This document shows positions 10,286-18,079 of a DNA stretch of 43,130 nucleotides, in pieces. The notes under the pieces were generated by a model. The model did not search any database. It was not told the DNA's origin and worked only from the letters and a program-made list of their open reading frames with translations. The translations under genes and the position numbers were made by a program. The DNA lies in contig RFPM01000005.1 of NCBI GenBank assembly GCA_009926125.1, positions 1-43,130 on the forward strand. The letters run 5' to 3'. Positions within the stretch are counted from its first letter, which is position 1; each line of letters begins with the position of its first letter. Source of the stretch: Flavobacteriales bacterium. GTDB lineage: Bacteria; Bacteroidota; Bacteroidia; Flavobacteriales_D; Crocinitomicaceae.

Positions 10286-11308
10286 TTAAATCCGTTCTTT
10301 AATTAGCTGAACTAAGCCATTTATAAAAAGAGGGTGAGTATTTGAACTTGGAACAAGCTGAACTTTTTTGCCTCCATGTTTTTCAAAAATTTCTTGGTAT
10401 TCTGTGCCAATTTCGATGATTGTTTCTAGGCAATCTGAAACAAAAGCAGGACTAAAAACCAATAGATTCTTGGCGCCTTTTTTACCCCATTCTTCTACTA
10501 CTTTATCAGAAAATGGAGTCAGCCACTTTTTGTCCAAGCGTGATTGAAAACAAACGGTGTAGTGCGATTCGTGAATACCAAGTTTTGCAGCAATGAGTCG
10601 CGTAGTTGCAAAGGAAGTTGCTTTGTAGCAAAATTTATTTTTTTCGTTTACTTCAGTTTCACAGGGTTGATCGCCACATAAATCTTTTCCTTCATAAACT
10701 TTATCAACTTGTCTTTCTGGGAGACCATGATATGAAAATAGTATATGGTCAAAACTTGCTAAATTAAATTCTTTTGCACGCTCAACGATAGAATCAATGT
10801 ATCCTTCGTTGTCCCAAAACTGGTTAATAATTTTAATTTCTGGAATTACCCACCATTTTCCGATTATTTGCATTGCTTTTTCAATTGCTGAACCAGATGA
10901 TGCACTAGCATACTGGGGAAAAAGAGGAAGAATTATCAATTGGTCATAATTTGCTAAGCGCATTTTTTCAAGTACGGATTCCATTGAAGGATTTTTATAG
11001 CGCATGGCCATTTCTATTGTGATATTTTCACCCTTAAATGCTTCTTGCACTTTTTCCTGAACTGAAAGAGAGTTTTCTAAAAGAGGAGAAACACCTTTTC
11101 CATGCTCCCACAATTCTTTATAGATTTTCGCTGATTTTGGAGCTCGAAAAGGAACAATGACACCATTCACCAATATTTTTCTCAGGAGCCAGGGAATATC
11201 GATTACTCTACCATCATTTAAGAATTCGGATAAATAGCTCCGCACATCTCTTGTGCTTGGACTATCCGGTGTTCCTAATTGTAAGAGTAAAACTCCTGTT
11301 TTTTTCAT
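10286..11308 (-). CDS. hemH: Ferrochelatase
   Basis: The enzyme inserts Fe2+ into protoporphyrin IX, the last step of heme b synthesis. It has 340 residues, typical for bacteria. The N-terminal LLLQLGTPDSP is the family start motif; PLFPQYASASSGSA (about 128-141) lines the porphyrin cleft; the catalytic His194 is in FSYHGLPERQ. The C-terminal part holds FQSRLDKKWLTP, PAFVSDCLETIIEI with the conserved Glu, and SNTHP. There is no extra domain. It lies in the same direction as ahcY 44 bases further on, so co-transcription is possible but not shown. Divergent from the LuxE-domain gene. Confidence 0.97.
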   Translation of the reverse strand: MKKTGVLLLQLGTPDSPSTRDVRSYLSEFLNDGRVIDIPWLLRKILVNGVIVPFRAPKSAKIYKELWEHGKGVSPLLENSLSVQEKVQEAFKGENITIEMAMRYKNPSMESVLEKMRLANYDQLIILPLFPQYASASSGSAIEKAMQIIGKWWVIPEIKIINQFWDNEGYIDSIVERAKEFNLASFDHILFSYHGLPERQVDKVYEGKDLCGDQPCETEVNEKNKFCYKATSFATTRLIAAKLGIHESHYTVCFQSRLDKKWLTPFSDKVVEEWGKKGAKNLLVFSPAFVSDCLETIIEIGTEYQEIFEKHGGKKVQLVPSSNTHPLFINGLVQLIKERI

Positions 11309-11392
11309 TTTAAAATTATTTTATCCTATTTTAGAACAATTTTGTTTCTTGAAAGTTCAAAGGTAATCACATTCTCGAACAATTTATTCTCC

Positions 11393-11400
11393 TAACTTTG
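11393..11400 (+). promoter_or_regulatory. Candidate -7 box for the LuxE-domain gene
   Basis: TAACTTTG is an exact match to the Bacteroidota -7 consensus TAnnTTTG. Only four bases separate it from the ATG at 11405, so the transcript would be leaderless or nearly so. No clear -33 TTG at ideal spacing. Confidence 0.5.
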
Positions 11401-11404
11401 CTAC

Positions 11405-12376
11405 ATGGTTGATTTTTCAAATTTACTAGCAATAAAATCTGACGCAGATTTCGAGAGAATTGCCTTGGAGGTCTTTCATTATCAACTAAAAAATTGTAGT
11501 ATTTACAGAGATTATGTTCACCTATTAAATCGTCAAAATGCAAAGTCTTTAGAAGCAATTCCATTTTTACCGATTGAATTCTTTAAGACCAATGAAATTT
11601 ATTGCGGTCAAAAAAGCGGTAAAGATATTTTGTTTTTAAGCAGTGGAACTGGAAATAGTACTCGCAGTAAACACATTGTTCGCGATATTAAGTTGTATGA
11701 ATCTAATTTTAGAGCGATTTATCATCAATTTTTTGGTGTTATTTCGAACCATGTTATTTTAGCTTTATTACCAAATTACCAAGAGCAGGGGAATTCAAGT
11801 TTGGTGTACATGGTAGATACCTTGATAAGCGATTCAGGAAATAACTTATCTGGCTTTTTGTTAAATGAACCTGAGGAAATCGAAATTCGCTATAAAAAAG
11901 CATGCGCTTCAGGTAAAAAAGTTATGATTTTTGGTGTTTCTTATGCCTTACTAGATTTAGCAGAAAAAAATATAAATTTGAGTGAAGCTGTCATAATTGA
12001 AACCGGTGGAATGAAAGGGCGCAGAAAAGAAATATCAAAAAAATCACTTCATCATGAATTGATGAAAGGTTTAAATGTTCCCTTTGTTTCCTCAGAATAC
12101 GGCATGACAGAATTACTTTCTCAGGCTTATAGTTTCGAGGATGGTATTTTTTTATGTCCTCCATGGATGAAAGTTCTTTTTAGAGAAGTACATGATCCTT
12201 TAACTTTAATTGAAGGAAATGGAAAGGGAGCGATCAATGTTATCGACTTAGCAAATATTCACAGTTGTAGTTTTATTGCTACACAAGATTTAGGAAGAAA
12301 TGTGCCTGGCGGATTTGTTTTGGAAGGCAGAATGGAACAATCAGATTTGCGTGGCTGTAATTTGATGGTAGATTAG
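11405..12376 (+). CDS. LuxE-domain acyl-protein synthetase-like protein
   Basis: The 323-residue protein resembles the LuxE acyl-protein synthetase family, ANL-fold enzymes that activate carboxylic acids with ATP. Visible features are FLPIEFFKTNEI (about 54-65), the nucleotide-binding loop SSGTGNSTRS (79-88), EYGMTELLSQAY (ANL-type motif) and a late QDLGRNVPGG. It is a stand-alone domain, not part of a lux operon: no luciferase or reductase genes are near. Similar orphan LuxE-domain proteins are common in Bacteroidota and are thought to act in envelope polysaccharide or lipid metabolism, but the substrate here is unknown. Confidence 0.85.
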   Translation: MVDFSNLLAIKSDADFERIALEVFHYQLKNCSIYRDYVHLLNRQNAKSLEAIPFLPIEFFKTNEIYCGQKSGKDILFLSSGTGNSTRSKHIVRDIKLYESNFRAIYHQFFGVISNHVILALLPNYQEQGNSSLVYMVDTLISDSGNNLSGFLLNEPEEIEIRYKKACASGKKVMIFGVSYALLDLAEKNINLSEAVIIETGGMKGRRKEISKKSLHHELMKGLNVPFVSSEYGMTELLSQAYSFEDGIFLCPPWMKVLFREVHDPLTLIEGNGKGAINVIDLANIHSCSFIATQDLGRNVPGGFVLEGRMEQSDLRGCNLMVD

Positions 12377-12419
12377 TTAGTACTAATAATTGAAAAGTAT
12401 AAGTTTTAAAAATCATTTA

Positions 12420-12427
12420 TATCTTTG
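12420..12427 (+). promoter_or_regulatory. Candidate -7 box for the TSUP/M20/lipoprotein operon
   Basis: TATCTTTG exactly matches TAnnTTTG, 14 bases before the ATG at 12442. The identical octamer occurs at the same relative place before the PagL-like and flippase genes. Confidence 0.5.
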
Positions 12428-12441
12428 ATAAAATAATTCAC

Positions 12442-12837
12442 ATGACTCCACAGACAATTTTTATGCTCGTTTCAATTGGGCTTTTTGCAGGATTGCTAAG
12501 CGGCTTTGTTGGAGTGGGTGGCGGGATCATCATTGTTCCTGCACTTGTTTTTCTTTTGGGATTAACGCAGCATCAAGCTCAAGGAACAAGTTTATTTGTA
12601 TTAATGCTTCCAGTTGTTTCTTTTGCAGTATTAAATTATTGGAAGAGTGGAAATGTTAAATGGGAATATGGCCTAGTAATCGCAATGACATTTATAGTAG
12701 GTGCATTTTTTGGATCAAAATTATCCTTAAAAATTTCCCCAGGTCTTGTGCAATTACTTTTTGGAATTTTAATGGCATATATTTCTTTTCGAATGATTCT
12801 TTCAGGCTACACTTCAATTTCTTCAGATGAATCATGA
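12442..12837 (+). CDS. Half-size TSUP (TauE/SafE) family membrane transporter
   Basis: This 131-residue protein has about four hydrophobic segments and the TSUP start pattern GLLSGFVGVGGGIIIVPALVFLLG (about 12-35), followed by HQAQGTSLFVLMLP. Members of this family (often labelled sulfite exporter TauE/SafE) export or import small anions or organic acids and usually have two such repeats in about 250 residues. Here only one repeat is present and it ends naturally with a polar tail, so it would need to dimerise. Its end overlaps the M20 gene start by 11 bases, indicating one operon. The substrate is unknown; the association with an amidohydrolase hints at amino-acid-derived compounds, which is speculation. 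Confidence 0.82.
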   Translation: MTPQTIFMLVSIGLFAGLLSGFVGVGGGIIIVPALVFLLGLTQHQAQGTSLFVLMLPVVSFAVLNYWKSGNVKWEYGLVIAMTFIVGAFFGSKLSLKISPGLVQLLFGILMAYISFRMILSGYTSISSDES

Positions 12838-14014
12838 ATTAAAAGAAGTAATCACTACTAAAGTTTCGGCTATTTATGAAAAAATAAAGGGCTACAGGGA
12901 GCATTTGCATCAAAATCCAGAGCTTTCCTACAAGGAATTCAATACAATGGAATATGTTGCAGCAAAGCTCAAAGAAATTGGACTTCCCTATGAAAAAGGT
13001 GTTGCTGGAACTGGAATTGTTGGCATTATTCGTTCTTCTAAACATTCAGAAAATCAAGCTTGCATAGGTTTGCGCGCAGATTTAGATGCCTTGCCGATTC
13101 AGGAGCAAAATACAGCGTCTTATAAGTCAAAAGTTGAGGGCGTAATGCATGCTTGTGGACATGATGTTCATACATCTATTTTGCTTGGTGCTGCAGAGAT
13201 TCTTTTTGAATTGCGTGAGGACTTAGAGCATCCTGTAAAACTAATTTTTCAACCAGGAGAAGAAAAAAATCCAGGTGGTGCAAGTTTACTTATTGAAGCA
13301 GGAGTCTTAGAAAACCCAAAAGTTAAGGAAATGTATGCTCTTCATGTTTTCCCAGAATTAGAAGTTGGCAAATTGGGAATGCGATCTGGATTGTATATGG
13401 CATCTAGTGATGAACTTCATCTTGAAATTATTGGTGTTGGTGGTCATGGGGCTATGCCAGAGAAATGTATAAATCCAATTCTAATTGGTTCAGAATTTAT
13501 TATTGAAGCTCAAAACATCATTCATAAATCTTGTCCTAAGGAAGTTCCATGCGTAATTAGTTTTGGACATTTTGACGCTCTTGGCGCTACGAATGTAATT
13601 CCTGAACGTGCAGAAATAAAAGGCACTTTTCGAACTATGAATGAAGAATGGAGGCAAAAGGCAGCTATTCTATTAATGGATTTAGCTAATAACTTAGAAA
13701 ATAAGTACAAAGGAAATGTTAATTTGATCGTTTCAAAAGGTTATCCTTTTTTAAAGAATGATGAAGAACTTACAGAAAAATTAAAAACAAAATTTGAATC
13801 TTTCTTTGGTCCTGAAAACATTGAGGGATTAGCACTTCGCATGACTTCTGAAGATTTTTCATTTTACAGTCAAACTATTCCAGTTTGTTTTTTCCGTTTG
13901 GGAGTTGGAAACAAGGAAAAAGGAATTATTTATAGTGTCCATCATCCAAAGTTTGATGTGGATTCAGCATGTTTAAAAACGGGGATGCTTGCAATGATAC
14001 AAGCTGCTTTATGA
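12827..14014 (+). CDS. M20 family metallo-amidohydrolase (N-acyl amino acid hydrolase type)
   Basis: A 395-residue, probably cytoplasmic zinc-dependent peptidase/amidohydrolase of the M20D type (hippurate hydrolase/amidohydrolase group). Metal-site residues are visible: Cys110 and His112 in HACGHDVHTS, the Glu pair in FQPGEEKNPGG (about 141-151), His in YALHVFPE (about 168-175) and a late SVHHPKFDVD. Length and order match the family, with an inserted dimerisation (lid) domain in the middle. The ATG at 12827 lies inside the end of the TSUP gene, and its stop overlaps the next gene's ATG, so the three genes are translationally linked. Likely reaction: hydrolysis of an N-acyl or amide bond to release an amino acid. 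The exact substrate cannot be read. Confidence 0.92.
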   Translation: MNHELKEVITTKVSAIYEKIKGYREHLHQNPELSYKEFNTMEYVAAKLKEIGLPYEKGVAGTGIVGIIRSSKHSENQACIGLRADLDALPIQEQNTASYKSKVEGVMHACGHDVHTSILLGAAEILFELREDLEHPVKLIFQPGEEKNPGGASLLIEAGVLENPKVKEMYALHVFPELEVGKLGMRSGLYMASSDELHLEIIGVGGHGAMPEKCINPILIGSEFIIEAQNIIHKSCPKEVPCVISFGHFDALGATNVIPERAEIKGTFRTMNEEWRQKAAILLMDLANNLENKYKGNVNLIVSKGYPFLKNDEELTEKLKTKFESFFGPENIEGLALRMTSEDFSFYSQTIPVCFFRLGVGNKEKGIIYSVHHPKFDVDSACLKTGMLAMIQAAL

Positions 14015-14442
14015 TTCGCATACTTTTTCTTATTCTAGTTTTGTACTCTTGCTCAAAAGAGAAACGAGCATATAATAAACTAGATGGCATTTGGGAAGTA
14101 ACTCAGGCTAGAATTGTAGATGGACAAGGATTCACATTTTATGATGATTCACCAACAGGAACAATAGAATTTCAATCGAATACAAAAGTTTGTTCTGCAA
14201 CATTCGCTTTTTCTTATGAAAATTTATCAGAAGTTCTATTTATAATTTATGACACACTTGACTACAATTCAGCAACATTTGTATTAAATAATAAAGGAGA
14301 ACAATTGGAGATATTTCAGGGTGGTTTTGGGAGTCTTTCGGATAAATTTAGAATTATGGTTTTAACTAAAGATGCTTTAGTAATCGAATATTATGATTAT
14401 TTAAACTATAAACTCAAGCGATTTACCCTTAGAAAAAAGTAG
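14011..14442 (+). CDS. Small predicted lipoprotein
   Basis: The protein has 143 residues from the ATG at 14011, which overlaps the M20 stop codon (ATGA). That start gives a very short lipoprotein signal, MIRILFLILVLYSC, with lipobox LYSC. The mature part begins with LDGIWEVTQARIVDG, the kind of opening seen in lipocalin-like Bacteroidota lipoproteins, and continues as beta-strand-rich sequence to the end. A longer in-frame start at 13969 exists but would bury the signal peptide, so I reject it. It is the third gene of the TSUP/M20 unit. Function unknown. Confidence 0.8.
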   Translation: MIRILFLILVLYSCSKEKRAYNKLDGIWEVTQARIVDGQGFTFYDDSPTGTIEFQSNTKVCSATFAFSYENLSEVLFIIYDTLDYNSATFVLNNKGEQLEIFQGGFGSLSDKFRIMVLTKDALVIEYYDYLNYKLKRFTLRKK

Positions 14443-14443
14443 C

Positions 14444-14749
14444 TTATAAAAAGCCTAATTCTAATTTTGCTTCTTCACTCATCATGTCTTTGTCCCATGG
14501 TGGATCAAATACAATGTTAACTTTAGAACTTAGAACACCTTCAACAGTTGCAACTTTATCTTCGATTTCCTTCGGCATACTTTCAGCAACAGGGCAATTT
14601 GGAGAAGTTAGCGTCATTTCAATTGTAACATTTCCTTCTTCATCTATTTTTACCTCGTAAATCAAACCCAATTCATATACATCAACAGGAATTTCTGGAT
14701 CATAGATTGTTTTTAGCATGCTCACAATTTTATTTTCTAGGTCTTCCAT
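14444..14749 (-). CDS. sufT: SufT / DUF59 (MIP18-like) Fe-S assembly protein
   Basis: The 101-residue protein has the DUF59 core: DPEIPVDVYELGLIYEV (about 17-33), TLTSPNCPVAESMP with the conserved Cys52, and DPPWDKDMMSEEAKLELG at the C-terminus. Proteins of this family act in maturation of Fe-S proteins. It is the last gene of a minus-strand unit sufS-sufE-sufT, one base after sufE. sufBCD are not in the window. It converges on the lipoprotein gene with one base between stop codons. Confidence 0.92.
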   Translation of the reverse strand: MEDLENKIVSMLKTIYDPEIPVDVYELGLIYEVKIDEEGNVTIEMTLTSPNCPVAESMPKEIEDKVATVEGVLSSKVNIVFDPPWDKDMMSEEAKLELGFL

Positions 14750-14750
14750 T

Positions 14751-15179
14751 TTAGTGTTGAATGTATTTAAGTGCTTCCATTTTCATTTTCTTTATCATGC
14801 CATTTAATCCATTAGCCCGAGTTGGAGAAAGGTGTTCTTGAAGTCCAATATCAGAAATAAATTTTAAATCAGTTTTTAGAATAGTTTCTGGATGCTCATC
14901 ATTTAAAACTCGAATTAATAAACCAATAATCCCTTTCGTAATAATTGCTTCTGAATCTGCTGAAAACTGCATTTTCCCATCATTGAAGTCTGCATTAAGC
15001 CAAACACGAGATTGACAACCTTCAATTAAACGCTCCTCTGTTTTTAATTCTTCTTGAATCAATGGTAAATCTTTTCCAAGATCTATCAAGTATTCGTATT
15101 TCTCCATCCAGTCGTCAAAAACCTCAAATTCTGAAACGATTTCGTCTTGCTTTTCTTGGATAGTAAGGAGGATGGCCAT
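14751..15179 (-). CDS. sufE: SufE cysteine desulfuration protein
   Basis: SufE accepts persulfide sulfur from SufS and passes it to the SufBCD scaffold. The 142-residue protein has the expected layout; the sulfur-carrying Cys55 is in LIEGCQSRVWL. Its ATG overlaps the sufS stop (TAATG), so the two partners are translationally coupled, as expected for subunits that work in equal amounts. Confidence 0.95.
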   Translation of the reverse strand: MAILLTIQEKQDEIVSEFEVFDDWMEKYEYLIDLGKDLPLIQEELKTEERLIEGCQSRVWLNADFNDGKMQFSADSEAIITKGIIGLLIRVLNDEHPETILKTDLKFISDIGLQEHLSPTRANGLNGMIKKMKMEALKYIQH

Positions 15180-16414
15180 TATTTCAACATGTTTATACTT
15201 TTTTCTAATGCCTCCACAAATAAGTCAATTTCTTCTTTGGTATTGTAAAAGGCAAAGGAAGCGCGTGTAGTTCCGGGAATTTTATAAAAATCCATCAGTG
15301 GTTGCGTGCAATGGTGACCGGTGCGAACAGCAATTCCGTGTTTATCAAGTAAGGTTCCAATATCAAAAGGGTGAATTCCATCCACAGTAAAAGATATAAC
15401 ACTTGTTTTATTTTTTGCTTCACCAATAATGTGCAATCCTTCAAATGTATCTAAAAGATGTTCTGCATATTTTGTTAACTCTCCTTCGTGTTTTTGAGCT
15501 CCATCAAGATCAATTGAGTTTAAAAAGCCAACAGAAGTTCCTAAGCAAATTCCACCAGCAATATGTGGCGTGCCAGCTTCAAATTTAAAAGGCAATTCAT
15601 TGTAACTTGTGTGTTCAAACGTGACTCGTGAAATCATATCTCCACCACCTTGATAAGGCGGCATTCGATCCAACAGATCTTCTTTTCCATATAAAACTCC
15701 AATGCCAGTGGGCCCAAATAATTTATGGCTTGAAAAAACATAAAAATCGCAATCTAGGTCTTTCACATCGATTTTCATATGTTGAATACTTTGGGCTCCA
15801 TCTAATAGTACTTTAGCTCCAACAGCATGTGCTTTTTGTGTTAATTCTTTCACTGGATTAATTGTACCAAGTGTATTTGAAATATGGGTAATCGCCAATA
15901 ATTTTGTTTTTTTTGAAAGCAATTTATCAAATTCCTCTTCAATTAATTCCCCTTTAAAATTGATAGGAGCTACACGAAGAATCAGGCCTTTTCTTTGACA
16001 AAGCATTTGCCACGGAACAATATTAGAATGGTGTTCCATTGCAGTAATTAAAATTTCATCTCCAGCGGTCAATAATTCTCCATAAGACGATGCAACAAGA
16101 TTTATTCCGTCAGTTGTCCCTTTCGTAAAAATAATTTCTTCTGCTTTTCGGGCATTAATAAAGTGTTGAATTTTCTTTCGTGCTTCTTCAAATTCTGTTG
16201 TGGCTTTTTGACTCATAAAATGAACACCACGATGAATGTTCGCATTTTCTTTCGAGTAGAATTTATTTATAGCATTTAAAACGATTTGTGGTTTTTGAGA
16301 AGTTGCACCATTATCAAAATAGATTAAATTTTTGCCATAAATTTCTTGCCTTAATGCAGGAAATTCTTCTCGGATTTCACGAACATTGAAAGGTTTTTTA
16401 ATGATTTCTGTCAT
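15179..16414 (-). CDS. sufS: SufS-type cysteine desulfurase
   Basis: A PLP enzyme that removes sulfur from cysteine for Fe-S cluster assembly. From the ATG at 16414 it has 411 residues (MTEIIKKPF...). A TTG 12 bases upstream is in frame, but it lies inside a -7 promoter box, so I take the ATG. The PLP lysine is in FSSHKLFGPTG (about residue 231 of this form) and the catalytic Cys is in RTGHHCTQPLM (about 369), the group II (SufS/CsdA) pattern. AMEHHSNIVPW and LLDGAQSIQH are further family motifs. First gene of sufS-sufE-sufT. Confidence 0.96.
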   Translation of the reverse strand: MTEIIKKPFNVREIREEFPALRQEIYGKNLIYFDNGATSQKPQIVLNAINKFYSKENANIHRGVHFMSQKATTEFEEARKKIQHFINARKAEEIIFTKGTTDGINLVASSYGELLTAGDEILITAMEHHSNIVPWQMLCQRKGLILRVAPINFKGELIEEEFDKLLSKKTKLLAITHISNTLGTINPVKELTQKAHAVGAKVLLDGAQSIQHMKIDVKDLDCDFYVFSSHKLFGPTGIGVLYGKEDLLDRMPPYQGGGDMISRVTFEHTSYNELPFKFEAGTPHIAGGICLGTSVGFLNSIDLDGAQKHEGELTKYAEHLLDTFEGLHIIGEAKNKTSVISFTVDGIHPFDIGTLLDKHGIAVRTGHHCTQPLMDFYKIPGTTRASFAFYNTKEEIDLFVEALEKSINMLK

Positions 16415-16423
16415 AGTCAAGTA

Positions 16424-16431
16424 CAAAGTTA
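16424..16431 (-). promoter_or_regulatory. Candidate -7 box for the suf genes
   Basis: On the minus strand, TAACTTTG (exact TAnnTTTG) ends nine bases before the sufS ATG. Its last three bases are the TTG that could be mistaken for an earlier start. The transcript would have almost no leader. Confidence 0.5.
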
Positions 16432-16487
16432 AGCATTCCCTTATTTTGAAACGTTCTAAACAGAAAAGAGTTTTAAAATAATGATAC

Positions 16488-18032
16488 TTATCTTGGCTTA
16501 AGGTTGATATATGGAATTAAAATTTCTTCCATTGAAATTCCCCCATGCTGAAAAGTATTTTCGTAATAATTAACAAAATGATTGTAATTGTTTGGGTAAA
16601 CAAAAAAATCTTGACCTTTTGCAAAAACAAATTCAGAAGACATTTTTAGTTTTGGCAAAAAAGCTTCCTGAGGATTTTGCACCGAAAAAACCTCTTTTTT
16701 ATTATAGCTTAAACCTCTTCCCACTTTATATCTCAAGTTAGAATTAGTGCTTTTTTCTCCTACAATTCGTACGGGATTAGTTACTTTTATTGTTCCATGA
16801 TCACTTGTAATCATTAGTCTTATTCCAGCTTCAGCAATTTTTTTTATAATTTCTAAAAGTGGAGAATGTTCAATCCAAGAAACAGTGATAGAACGATAAG
16901 CCGCTTCATCTTCTGCCAATTCACGGATGATTTCCATTTCGGTTCTAGCATGAGAAAGCATATCAACGAAATTATAGACAATGAAATTAACGTCATTCTC
17001 TTTTAATAGATGAAATTGCTCGCTTAATTTTTTACCTGCTTCAACTTTTGTTATTTTATTATAGCTCCACTTTACATTTTTGCCCAAACGCTTTAAATGA
17101 GCCTCTAGGAAATCTTGTTCGTGCATGTTTTTTCCACCTTCATCATCTTCATTTTTCCAAAGTTGTGGAAAGCGTTTTTCAATTTCAGATGGAAGTAAAC
17201 CAGCAAAAAATGCATTTCTAGCATAGTGGGTGGCGGTTGGAAGAATTGAATAAATAATTTCTTCTTCATCTTTAACAAAATACTTTGCAAAAATAGGCTC
17301 AATCATTTTCCATTGATCAAAGCGCAAATTGTCAATTAGTAGAACTGCTATTTTTTCGCTTCCAATTTTCGGTGCTATTTTGTTTTTTATTACATTCTGA
17401 ATCATTAAAGGAGCTTCTTCAGTTCCATTAAGCCAATCAAGGTAGTTATCTTCAATAAAATCTGCAAAAAGTTTATTGGCTTCTTTTTTTTGCATTTCTA
17501 GAATTTCACGCATTCCAGATTCCTCAATTGTATCGAGTTCAATTTCCCAAAAAACTAGTTTTGCGTATAATTCTTTCCATTCTTCGGCATCCAATCTCCC
17601 GTTTAAAAGCATTCCTAATTGTCGAAATTCTTGCTGATAATTAGAATTTGTTTTTTGTGAAACCAATTTACTCTTATCAAGAATTTTTTTGATACTCAAT
17701 AAAATTTGATTTGGATTTACAGGTTTGATGAGGTAATCGGCAATTTTACTTCCAATTGCTTCTTCCATTATATGTTCCTCTTCACTTTTTGTGATCATTA
17801 CAACAGGCACGAGTGGAAAAGCTTCTTTTATCTGAGATAAGGTTTCAAGCCCAGAAAGTCCAGGCATATTTTCGTCTAAGAAGACAATATCGTAGCTCTT
17901 TTCATGGCATTTATCAATTGCATCAGAACCATTAGTTACTCCGTCAACTGAGTAACCTTTATTCTCTAAAAAAAGAATATGCGGCTTTAATAATTCAATT
18001 TCATCATCTGCCCAAAGAATTTTACCTTGCAT
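16488..18032 (-). CDS. porX: PorX: response regulator with PglZ-type phosphatase domain
   Basis: The 514-residue protein starts with a receiver domain (1-120): acidic pair in WADDE (Asp9, Asp10 region), phosphoacceptor Asp53 in FLDENMPG, Thr81 and Lys103 (LIKPVN). After a helical linker, residues about 200-510 form a PglZ/alkaline-phosphatase-like domain with LLIDNLRFDQW, ATHYARNAFFAG, ITSDHGTI and a final GGISMEEILIPY. This two-domain layout is the signature of PorX, which with the sensor kinase PorY controls type IX secretion in Porphyromonas and Flavobacterium; its phosphatase domain has been shown to cut oligonucleotide messengers. porY is not in the window. It starts 47 bases from the divergent HD-domain gene. 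Confidence 0.94.
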   Translation of the reverse strand: MQGKILWADDEIELLKPHILFLENKGYSVDGVTNGSDAIDKCHEKSYDIVFLDENMPGLSGLETLSQIKEAFPLVPVVMITKSEEEHIMEEAIGSKIADYLIKPVNPNQILLSIKKILDKSKLVSQKTNSNYQQEFRQLGMLLNGRLDAEEWKELYAKLVFWEIELDTIEESGMREILEMQKKEANKLFADFIEDNYLDWLNGTEEAPLMIQNVIKNKIAPKIGSEKIAVLLIDNLRFDQWKMIEPIFAKYFVKDEEEIIYSILPTATHYARNAFFAGLLPSEIEKRFPQLWKNEDDEGGKNMHEQDFLEAHLKRLGKNVKWSYNKITKVEAGKKLSEQFHLLKENDVNFIVYNFVDMLSHARTEMEIIRELAEDEAAYRSITVSWIEHSPLLEIIKKIAEAGIRLMITSDHGTIKVTNPVRIVGEKSTNSNLRYKVGRGLSYNKKEVFSVQNPQEAFLPKLKMSSEFVFAKGQDFFVYPNNYNHFVNYYENTFQHGGISMEEILIPYINLKPR

Positions 18033-18047
18033 TTGCCTTATTTTTAA

Positions 18048-18055
18048 TAGCTTTG
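18048..18055 (+). promoter_or_regulatory. Candidate -7 box for the HD phosphohydrolase gene
   Basis: TAGCTTTG exactly matches TAnnTTTG. It contains the TTG at 18053 that would otherwise be taken as the start codon, which argues that translation begins further downstream. Confidence 0.4.
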
Positions 18056-18079
18056 AATAATTATTCTAAAGTTAATCAA

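Noticed and set aside
11405-12376. Part of a bioluminescence system
   Set aside because: Only a LuxE-type domain is present; no luxA, luxB, luxC or luxD is near, and orphan LuxE-domain proteins are common in this phylum.
13969-14010. Upstream start for the small lipoprotein
   Set aside because: It adds 14 polar residues before a clear lipoprotein signal peptide and lies wholly inside the M20 gene; ATG 14011 with ATGA overlap is preferred.
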